The translations under genes were made by a program, and so were the position numbers. The notes beneath the pieces were generated by a model. The model did no database searches, was not told where the DNA came from, and saw nothing but the letters and a program-made list of their open reading frames with translations. A stretch of 5,054 nt of DNA from Omnitrophica bacterium RIFOXYB12_FULL_50_7 (lineage in GTDB: Bacteria; Omnitrophota; Omnitrophia; Omnitrophales; Aquincolibacteriaceae): contig MHFU01000117.1 in assembly GCA_001804345.1 (NCBI GenBank), forward strand, positions 1,152 to 6,205, given 5' to 3'. This document shows positions 1 to 4,457 of this stretch, one piece after another. How positions within the stretch are numbered: the first letter of the stretch is position 1; each line of letters starts with the position of its first letter.

Positions 1-226
1 GCGTAATGCGTTCGTTGCACGAAGCAGGCAGCATACCGTACTCGGCTGTGAGCCAGCCCTTTCCCTCTTTTTTGCAAAAGAACGGAACTTTTTCTTCGAC
101 CGTCGCCGAACACACCACCTTGGTGTCTCCCATCTCGATCAGACAGGAACCTTGAGCATTTTTGAGATACTTCGTCCGAACGCTCACTTTACGGAGTTCA
201 TCACTTTTTCTTTTGTCGATCCTCAC
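1..226 (-). CDS. rph: RNase PH, N-terminal 75 residues (3' end outside window)
   Basis: Phosphorolytic 3'-5' exoribonuclease that trims tRNA 3' ends using inorganic phosphate. Translating the minus strand from a GTG at 226-224 gives an open frame to the window edge. It begins MRIDKRKSDELRKV and contains GSCLIEMGDTKVVCSATVEE (about residues 26-45) and GWLTAEYGMLP (about 57-67), which match the conserved N-terminal core of RNase PH. The residues after MLP read ASCNERIT, where the well-known enterobacterial protein has RSTHTRN, so it is a divergent subtype. The family is usually about 240 residues, so roughly two thirds is missing beyond the window. The GTG is favoured because MRID is the usual family start and AAGGGGG (239-233) sits 6 nt upstream. 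That Shine-Dalgarno overlaps the queE stop codon, implying translational coupling with queE. Confidence 0.93.
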   Translation of the reverse strand, partial: MRIDKRKSDELRKVSVRTKYLKNAQGSCLIEMGDTKVVCSATVEEKVPFFCKKEGKGWLTAEYGMLPASCNERIT

Positions 227-237
227 GATATTCCCCC

Positions 238-951
238 TTATGGGATATTCATTAGTTTTTGGAGCTGGACCCCGACACGGACGTCGGAAAGCTGCTTCGC
301 TCCGGTTCGTTGTAACTCATCCAAAAGCCGCATAAGCGCGGGATCCGGATAAACTTTTTCTCTTCGACTCATAGGCTGTAAAAAAACCGGCGTACGAGGT
401 GCCACTTGTGCGACCATGCGAAGATGCTGCTTGAATTCACAAACCTCCACGTTCCTGGAAATCACAACCTTGATGTAAGTTTCTTTCCTCTTCGCAAGTT
501 TGAGAAATTTCCGGTGTTCTTCTAGAAATTCTTTTTGCCGCGTCACGCTTGGCAGCTTCAAGTCCATGGCAATGATATCACAGGCTCCAACAACTCCCGA
601 AAGCTGGCGCCACAAAATGCCACTCGTCTCAAGAAGGATTCTAAATTTTCGCTTTTGGAGTGCTACGCAAAGTGGTTTCAGGAAATCCGCATAAAGAAGC
701 GGCTCACCGCCCGTAAGGCTTACGCACGCATGCGGCCCTGATTTTCGCTCCAGCCTTGTCACTTCGTTCAGAATATCCGCGAGTAACATTTCCTTAGCTT
801 TTTTCCCTGTCTCATCACAATAAGCACAGGCCATATGACACGCTTCAAAACGAATAAAGATATGTCGTTCGCCCATGCGTGGGCCTTCGCCCTGAAGCGA
901 TGAGAATATCTCGGTAATCGGCGCACGCTCAGAATGAGGAGAATATTTCAT
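238..951 (-). CDS. queE: 7-carboxy-7-deazaguanine synthase QueE (radical SAM)
   Basis: Radical SAM enzyme that converts 6-carboxy-5,6,7,8-tetrahydropterin to 7-carboxy-7-deazaguanine, the substrate of QueC, in the queuosine precursor pathway. The 237-residue protein opens with FSSLQGEG (16-23), the family hallmark. It then has a CX3CX2C cluster motif, C38/C42/C45, which differs from CX14C-type QueE variants and is the canonical arrangement for binding the [4Fe-4S] cluster. TGGEP at 80-84 is the SAM-binding strand motif, followed by LLETSG near residue 106. Length is normal for the family. The ATG at 951-949 shares ATGA with the queC stop, so translation is probably coupled to queC. The stop at 240-238 lies within the Shine-Dalgarno of rph. 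No queD or queF is seen in the window. Confidence 0.94.
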   Translation of the reverse strand: MKYSPHSERAPITEIFSSLQGEGPRMGERHIFIRFEACHMACAYCDETGKKAKEMLLADILNEVTRLERKSGPHACVSLTGGEPLLYADFLKPLCVALQKRKFRILLETSGILWRQLSGVVGACDIIAMDLKLPSVTRQKEFLEEHRKFLKLAKRKETYIKVVISRNVEVCEFKQHLRMVAQVAPRTPVFLQPMSRREKVYPDPALMRLLDELQRTGAKQLSDVRVGVQLQKLMNIP

Positions 952-1619
952 ACACTGAACAGCGGATCCGGGATCCCGGCCTCACGAAAACCTTTGGCGC
1001 GTAAAACACAGGAGTCGCAAGCACCGCAGGGCTTGTCCTCCCCGGCATAACAGGACCAGGTCCTTTCGAACGGAACCCCGAGCTTCTGCCCCAACAAAAC
1101 AATATCTTTTTTAGTGAGTTTGATGAGCGGTGCCTTAATCTCAACCATCCAGCCTCCGGCGCCAGCTTGGGTGCCGAGCCTCATCGCTTCACAAAAGCCT
1201 CGAAGATATTCCGGACGACAATCGGGATAGCCACTGTAGTCCAGGATATTGGCGCCAATGAAGATCGCATCCGCCTTTTCCGTTTCCGCGCAGGACATGG
1301 CCATGGAAAGAAACACACTGTTCCGTCCCGGCACATAGGTAACCGGGATCTCCCCCGACATCGTCTTCTCATCGCGGTTCTTGGGGAGTTCGATCTTAGC
1401 ATCCAGCAGAGCGCTGCCCTTCCAGGGCATGCTCAAAGAGGCAAAAAGATGAGGGATCCTGAGCCCTTGGGTCAGGGCGCGAGCAACCAAAATTTCTCGG
1501 GAATGTCTCTGCCCATATTCAATCGACAGAGCGACGGGACTGTAACCTTCGGAACACGCCACATAAAGACTCACCGCGGAATCCAGCCCGCCGGAAAGCA
1601 GGCAAATGGCTTTTTTCAT
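948..1619 (-). CDS. queC: 7-cyano-7-deazaguanine synthase QueC
   Basis: ATP-dependent enzyme that turns 7-carboxy-7-deazaguanine plus ammonia into preQ0, the step after QueE. The 223-residue protein has the PP-loop ATP pyrophosphatase signature SGGLDS at 9-14. It also has the family blocks EYGQRHSRE (34-42), YVPGRN (95-100) and DYSGYPDCRPE (127-137), and a zinc site C190, C198, C201, C204 (C-X7-C-X2-C-X2-C). Length is complete and typical. The ATG at 1619-1617 is preceded by CAGGTGCC, a weak and very close Shine-Dalgarno that belongs to the 1a hairpin repeat rather than to ordinary leader sequence. The stop codon overlaps the queE start by 4 bp. Within this window queC would be reached from murI only through the 246-bp hairpin array, so it may need its own promoter; none is obvious. 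Confidence 0.96.
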   Translation of the reverse strand: MKKAICLLSGGLDSAVSLYVACSEGYSPVALSIEYGQRHSREILVARALTQGLRIPHLFASLSMPWKGSALLDAKIELPKNRDEKTMSGEIPVTYVPGRNSVFLSMAMSCAETEKADAIFIGANILDYSGYPDCRPEYLRGFCEAMRLGTQAGAGGWMVEIKAPLIKLTKKDIVLLGQKLGVPFERTWSCYAGEDKPCGACDSCVLRAKGFREAGIPDPLFSV

Positions 1620-1620
1620 G

Positions 1621-1707
1621 GCACCTGACTTTCCATTAAAAAAAGAATCGAGAAGTCAGTGTTGTCCTGATGGACCCTATAGAAAATAAAGATATCCATC
1701 AGGGCAC
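1621..1707. repeat. Type-I double-hairpin repeat, uninterrupted copy (1a + 2a)
   Basis: Hairpin 1a has a 7-bp stem CTGACTT (1625-1631) / AAGTCAG (1653-1659) around a 21-nt A-rich loop. Hairpin 2a has a perfect 9-bp stem CCTGATGGA (1666-1674) / TCCATCAGG (1695-1703) around a 20-nt A-rich loop, and can be extended outward by a G-C and a wobble pair. The linker GTGTTGT joins them. This copy gives the unoccupied version of the site into which element A went in the second copy. On the minus strand, the end of 1a forms the immediate queC leader. Confidence 0.88.
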
Positions 1708-1874
1708 CTGACTTTCGATTAAAAAAAATATCGGGAAGTCAGTCCCAATACTTATCAATTTTCGCATAGCGGAGATTGGGGCTGCCCAAGCCGCCATCAA
1801 TAAAAACAAAATAAAGACTTGGGCTGTGTTGTCCTGATGGACCATTTGGAAAATTAAAATATCCATCAGGGCAC
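1704..1874. repeat. Type-I double-hairpin repeat, second copy split by element A (1b ... 2b)
   Basis: Hairpin 1b has stem CTGACTT (1708-1714) / AAGTCAG (1736-1742), with a 21-nt loop. Hairpin 2b has stem CCTGATGGA (1833-1841) / TCCATCAGG (1862-1870), with a 20-nt loop. The 84 bases from 1742 to 1825 are extra relative to the 1a-2a copy: AAGTCA is followed by GTGTTGTCC directly in the first copy, but only after element A here. The distal end of 2b, TCCATCAGGGCAC, contains the murI stop codon on the minus strand. Confidence 0.87.
1742..1825 (+). repeat. Type-II double-hairpin element, copy A
   Basis: Orientation is set so that the element begins GTCCCAATACTTATCAATTT. First hairpin: CCCAAT (1744-1749) / ATTGGG (1775-1780). 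Second hairpin: GCCCAAGCC (1784-1792) / GACTTGGGC (1816-1824), eight of nine pairs, around a 23-nt A-rich loop starting GCCATCAAT. It matches copy B over its whole length: 32 of 40 positions agree in hairpin 1 and 21 of 23 in the second loop, whereas the second stem is different. It interrupts a type-I repeat exactly, giving clean element ends. A 2-bp GT target duplication (1742-1743 and 1826-1827) is one way to read the junctions; an 84-bp insertion starting with GT and no duplication is the other. Confidence 0.88.
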
Positions 1875-2714
1875 TTTGACGAGCTTGACGGTCTTCAGTT
1901 TTTCGCCGAGGAAAGATTCACCGATACGCGCGAAATTTCGCACATGATCCGTTACAAAGATTTTGAGTGGCGCACGGCGTGCCCGCGGATAAAGGAGACC
2001 TTTCTTTTGAAGAAGTGCTTTCAGGCGAAACGCTGTAGGAGCGGCAGAATCCACAAGCCGAACGCTTGGGCCCATCACTTTCGCGATCACTTTTTCCAGC
2101 AAGGGATAATGGGTGCACCCAAGAATCAGAGTATCGACTCCCTTCTTTTTGATGGGCGCCAGATACTTCCGTGCGGCTTCAAGGGCGACAACATCATCCA
2201 ACCATCCCTCCTCCGCAAGTGGCACAAAAAGCGGACACGGCTTCAAAAAGTATTCGGCATCCGAGGACCTTGCCTCAAGGCTCCTGGCATAACTTCCGCT
2301 CTCGATCGTGGCATAGGTTGCAATCACCCCGATACGACGATTACGCGTGAAAGCTAGGGCCGTCTCCACCGCGGGACTGATCACGTCGAGGACCGGGATC
2401 GGCAACATTTTGGAAAGAAGTTTGAAAGCAACGCTTGAAGCGGAATTACAGGCAATGACCAGAGCTTTGATCTTTTTTTTCAGAAGGAACCGAGCACATT
2501 CCGTCGAAAGGCGCCGAATCTCGTCCGTCGATTTCGTCCCATAAGGAAGATGGGCCAAATCGCCCAGATAGAGGATCTCTTCGGATGGAAGGAGCCGGCG
2601 CAATTCACGAACAACCGTCAACCCTCCAAGACCTGAATCAAAAACGCCGATGGGTGAGGTGTACGATTGTCGTAGAGCTATCGAGTTTTTATGAGAACAA
2701 ATTTCCATATTCAA
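1866..2714 (-). CDS. murI: Glutamate racemase MurI
   Basis: Cofactor-independent racemase producing D-glutamate for peptidoglycan. The 282-residue product contains PIGVFDSGLGGLTV (21-34), GDLAHLPYG (51-59), the first catalytic cysteine in ACNSAS (C89) and the second in GCTHYP (C200), with the general-base aspartate at D26. This is a complete active-site set at normal family length. The start is uncertain: the longest frame opens with TTG at 2714-2712, and an ATG follows two codons later at 2708-2706. An in-frame TGA nine bases upstream rules out earlier starts, and neither candidate has a good Shine-Dalgarno. The conserved fold begins only near residue 20, so a short non-conserved leader is present. 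The final codons and TGA (VP, stop at 1868-1866) fall inside hairpin repeat 2b, so the repeat set or reset the C-terminus. Confidence 0.95.
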   Translation of the reverse strand: MNMEICSHKNSIALRQSYTSPIGVFDSGLGGLTVVRELRRLLPSEEILYLGDLAHLPYGTKSTDEIRRLSTECARFLLKKKIKALVIACNSASSVAFKLLSKMLPIPVLDVISPAVETALAFTRNRRIGVIATYATIESGSYARSLEARSSDAEYFLKPCPLFVPLAEEGWLDDVVALEAARKYLAPIKKKGVDTLILGCTHYPLLEKVIAKVMGPSVRLVDSAAPTAFRLKALLQKKGLLYPRARRAPLKIFVTDHVRNFARIGESFLGEKLKTVKLVKVP

Positions 2715-2752
2715 GGATGGTCAGTAACGGTGAATTTCCTTTTTTTGATCTA

Positions 2753-2793
2753 AAAGAGATGGTTGCCTTTCAATGAAAGATCAACCTCTCTTT
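2753..2793. repeat. Bulged inverted repeat upstream of murI
   Basis: AAAGAGA (2753-2759) and GGTTG (2761-2765) pair with CAACC (2782-2786) and TCTCTTT (2787-2793). This makes a 12-bp stem with a single bulged T at 2760. The loop contains a smaller inverted repeat, CTTTC (2767-2771) / GAAAG (2775-2779). It lies about 40 nt upstream of the murI start, in the likely 5' leader. It does not share the loop or foot sequence of the type-I/II elements, so it is treated as separate. A leader structure or operator is possible; function is unknown. Confidence 0.6.
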
Positions 2794-2812
2794 AGTAAGC
2801 TCTCGCGCTCTA

Positions 2813-2835
2813 ATTCAACGTGACTCCCGTTGAAT
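2813..2835 (-). terminator. Hairpin after the aminotransferase, possible weak terminator
   Basis: ATTCAACG (2813-2820) and CGTTGAAT (2828-2835) form a perfect 8-bp stem with a 7-nt loop, about 15 nt past the aminotransferase stop on the minus strand. No U-tract follows the stem in the transcript, so it does not qualify as a standard intrinsic terminator. It could be an RNA-processing or 3'-end protecting structure instead. Confidence 0.3.
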
Positions 2836-2850
2836 GGCGCATTGATTTTT

Positions 2851-3918
2851 TCAGAGCACCGTTACCCTTTGCATGGCTTGCCGGATGCGGCCGAGGCCTT
2901 CTTCAATTTGATCGATGTCGAGGGCGTAGCTGAGGCGAATCCTGTCGGGAGCCCCGAACCATTCTCCAAGATAAGTGATTACTTTGAAATCATTGTAAAG
3001 AACGGATAAAAATTCCCTCGCGTTTTTGCATTTTGGGAGCACGTAGAATGCACCTTCCGGTTTCCAAAGATCGAAACCGAGATCCACCAGGCCCTTATAG
3101 ATGTAATCCCGCCGCTGGCGCCATATCTGTTGTTGTTTCGTGATATATTCTTTGGGAGCCCTCATCGCGGAAAGCGCCATGTCCTGACCCACCAGGTTCG
3201 TGTTCATCGAAGTATGCGTCTTCATCTCGCAGATATTTTCGACTACTTTTTTGTCGGAGCTCCAAAGGTATCCGACCCTTATACCGCACATGCAATAAGT
3301 CTTTGAAAAAGAATTGACTGTAATCACATGATCGCCGTTAATGTGATAATTTTCTCGCTCGTAAATTAAATCCTTATACACCTCATCAGAAACAACATAA
3401 ATACCAAGCTTTTGGGTAATCTTTTCGATTTCTTTTAACGTCTCAATGACCTCGACCCTTCCAGTCGGATTGGAAGGAGAATTGATCAAAACGGCACGGC
3501 AATCCTTTATTTTTTTCTTAAAATCATCCAGATCAATCCGGCCATCCACAAGATCAGTATAAACCGGAACCATACCCGCTAATTCGATGATAGGTGGATA
3601 GGAGTAATAATACGGACGAGGAAGCAATACCTTCTCGCCTCTTGACCATCCTCTAAAAATAAGGTCAAGCGCCTCAGAGGCTCCGTTAGTAATGACAAAA
3701 TTTTCCGCGGTAGAACCGGGATATTCTCGGGCCAGACTTTCACGCAATTTGACTTCACCCTGAATGAGTCCGTAACGCAAATCGCGTTTAAGATCAATGC
3801 CTTGGAAAGCTTCCTGCGGTGGCGGCAAGTCGGGTTGCCCAGAACCGAAACTAATGACGCCATTTCCCTGCCTTCCGATAAAATCGGCGGGACTTTTAAG
3901 CCTGAGTATTTCAGTCAT
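2851..3918 (-). CDS. PLP-dependent aminotransferase, class I/II (fold type I)
   Basis: Cytosolic pyridoxal-phosphate enzyme of the aspartate/aromatic aminotransferase superfamily; the substrate cannot be assigned from the sequence. The 355-residue protein shows SFGSGQPDLPPP (23-34), TNGASEALDL (77-86) at the cofactor phosphate region, NPTG (150-153), SDEVY with D178 and Y181 against the PLP ring, the Schiff-base lysine K206 in SFSKTYCMCGIRVGY, and RIRLSYA with R328 as the expected substrate carboxylate-binding arginine. All catalytic residues are present. It is shorter than the usual 380-400 residues, mainly at the N-terminus, where the cofactor-fold part begins almost at once. The ATG at 3918 has no close Shine-Dalgarno and overlaps the TGA of a 36-codon upstream ORF as ATGA, so reinitiation after that ORF is likely. 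Confidence 0.93.
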   Translation of the reverse strand: MTEILRLKSPADFIGRQGNGVISFGSGQPDLPPPQEAFQGIDLKRDLRYGLIQGEVKLRESLAREYPGSTAENFVITNGASEALDLIFRGWSRGEKVLLPRPYYYSYPPIIELAGMVPVYTDLVDGRIDLDDFKKKIKDCRAVLINSPSNPTGRVEVIETLKEIEKITQKLGIYVVSDEVYKDLIYERENYHINGDHVITVNSFSKTYCMCGIRVGYLWSSDKKVVENICEMKTHTSMNTNLVGQDMALSAMRAPKEYITKQQQIWRQRRDYIYKGLVDLGFDLWKPEGAFYVLPKCKNAREFLSVLYNDFKVITYLGEWFGAPDRIRLSYALDIDQIEEGLGRIRQAMQRVTVL

Positions 3919-4025
3919 TTTAAAATAATTAATGATCCTTCTTCGATTTCGTTGTCTTCCTCAAGATTGTCTTCATTCCCGTCTTCATCGCCGATGGCAC
4001 AAGACATTCCGTCCCGTTGTACCAT
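3915..4025 (-). CDS. Short ORF, partial duplicate of the lipoyl-like protein C-terminus
   Basis: A 36-codon ORF begins at ATG 4025-4023, with AGGA (4033-4030) four bases upstream, and ends in a TGA that overlaps the aminotransferase ATG as ATGA. Its start MVQRDGMSCAIGDED resembles TVQRDEVLCIIDDEE in the upstream lipoyl-like protein (its residues 65-79), and both continue into strongly acidic tails. The DNA agrees too: 4011-4033 matches 4149-4171 at 17 of 23 positions. The frame is the same as that of the upstream protein and stays open from just after its TGA (54 codons from 4079). It is therefore either the remnant of a tandem second domain or a short coupling ORF. It is too small to fold as a lipoyl domain alone. 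Translation is inferred only from the RBS-like site and the overlap. Confidence 0.5.
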   Translation of the reverse strand: MVQRDGMSCAIGDEDGNEDNLEEDNEIEEGSLIILK

Positions 4026-4079
4026 TTCATCCTGAGAAATCGATCTCACAAATTTATTGGCTGCGAAATTTTTCGGGAA

Positions 4080-4355
4080 TCACTCCCTATCCTCATCCTC
4101 GTCCCCATTCAAGTCGCTCTCTTCGTCATCGATAATACAAAGCACTTCGTCTCGCTGAACCGTATCATCTTCATCCATACAAATTTCTGCCAAAACACCC
4201 GTCGTCGGAACAGAGATCAACACGACCGAATCTCCGGCCGCAAGTTCCACGAGGTCATCCCCCTCAGTGACCGCATCCCCTTCTTCAAAGAACCATTTCT
4301 TCACCATCGCCTCATCAACACTCTTTCCCAAACCCTTGGCTAGCACCTCGAACAT
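4080..4355 (-). CDS. Free-standing lipoyl-like (biotinyl/lipoyl) domain protein without acceptor lysine
   Basis: The 91-residue protein aligns with a single lipoyl domain such as those at the N-terminus of 2-oxoacid dehydrogenase E2 proteins: GKSVDEAMVKKWFFEEGDAV (about 10-29), then EGDDLVELAAG, SVPTTGVLAEI (48-58) and a closing strand VLCIID (71-76). In E2 domains the exposed turn reads LETDK, with lipoate on the lysine. Here the aligned residues are LAAGD, placing D42 where the lysine should be; no lysine occurs after K20. The C-terminal ~16 residues are almost all acidic. There is no signal peptide or membrane segment. AGGAGA (4370-4365) lies 9 nt before the ATG. The gene follows lipA by 101 bp, much of it filled by repeat copy C. 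It may be a non-lipoylated binding or scaffold domain; a role in lipoate metabolism is suggested only by its neighbour. Confidence 0.75.
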   Translation of the reverse strand: MFEVLAKGLGKSVDEAMVKKWFFEEGDAVTEGDDLVELAAGDSVVLISVPTTGVLAEICMDEDDTVQRDEVLCIIDDEESDLNGDEDEDRE

Positions 4356-4364
4356 CGTCCGCTC

Positions 4365-4370
4365 TCTCCT
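4365..4370 (-). promoter_or_regulatory. Shine-Dalgarno of the lipoyl-like gene
   Basis: AGGAGA on the minus strand, 9 nt before the ATG at 4355. It begins only a few bases beyond the end of repeat copy C, so the second hairpin of that repeat is immediately upstream of the ribosome binding site. Confidence 0.7.
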
Positions 4371-4374
4371 TTTC

Positions 4375-4457
4375 TATCCTTGTCTTCTATTCTTTTCTGA
4401 AATGGCTGACAAGGATTGCCCCAATTTCAGACTTCTGAAATTGATAAGTATTGGGAC
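4375..4457 (-). repeat. Type-II double-hairpin element, copy C
   Basis: On the minus strand it starts GTCCCAATACTTATCAATTT, identical to copy A for these 20 bases. The first hairpin can close as CCCAAT/ATTGGG, or as an inner perfect 9-bp stem CAATTTCAG/CTGAAATTG (4423-4444). The second hairpin has a perfect 9-bp stem ATCCTTGTC (4416-4408) / GACAAGGAT (4384-4376) with a 23-nt loop that keeps GCCAT and AAAAGAA. The stem sequence is unlike that of A or B. The first base of the element is the third base of the lipA TAG stop. It fills most of the lipA to lipoyl-like gene gap. Confidence 0.87.

Larger units (their letters stand above)
1621..1874. repeat. Hairpin array between murI and queC (six stem-loops)
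   Basis: The whole murI-queC gap is made of hairpins in the order 1a, 2a, 1b, A1, A2, 2b. Unit 1 (1621-1660 and 1704-1743) is 36/40 identical between copies. Unit 2 (1661-1707 and 1828-1874) is 42/47 identical. The 1-2 pair repeats with an 83-bp period; in the second pair an 84-bp element of a different type (A) separates 1b from 2b. The array therefore reads as a tandem duplication of a double-hairpin repeat with a later insertion. It overlaps the last two murI codons and stop codon, and ends directly next to the queC start. No ORF, tRNA or recognisable riboswitch is seen in it. Confidence 0.9.
2715..2850. other. murI-aminotransferase intergenic region with two hairpins
   Basis: This 136-bp gap holds no credible ORF. 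It contains an 8-bp perfect hairpin (2813-2835) and a longer bulged hairpin (2753-2793). Possible -35/-10 pairs on the minus strand, such as TTGAAA or TTGAAT with weak -10 boxes, match consensus too poorly to call. A promoter for murI could lie here, but the sequence does not show one clearly. Confidence 0.6.

Noticed and set aside
1167..1628. Plus-strand 153-codon ORF
   Set aside because: It lies antisense to queC, whose catalytic motifs are complete, and its product shows no recognisable domain.
1742..1825. Integron attC site
   Set aside because: There are no recognisable attC core sites with the conserved terminal triplets, and the surroundings are housekeeping genes in one direction, not cassettes.
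1621..1865. preQ1 riboswitch ahead of queC
   Set aside because: The position would fit a deazaguanine-responsive leader, but every part of the gap is accounted for by duplicated hairpin repeats also found near lipA. I could not find a preQ1-type compact H-pseudoknot with its A-rich tail at the ribosome binding site.
1621..1874. CRISPR array
   Set aside because: Repeat units are themselves strong palindromes of two kinds, arranged as a duplicated pair plus an inserted third type; there are no uniform repeats separated by unique equal-length spacers.
4080..4082. TGA of the lipoyl-like gene recoded (read through as selenocysteine or other)
   Set aside because: The frame stays open afterwards, but no conserved selenoprotein context is seen and the domain is already complete before the TGA; partial duplication explains the downstream similarity better.
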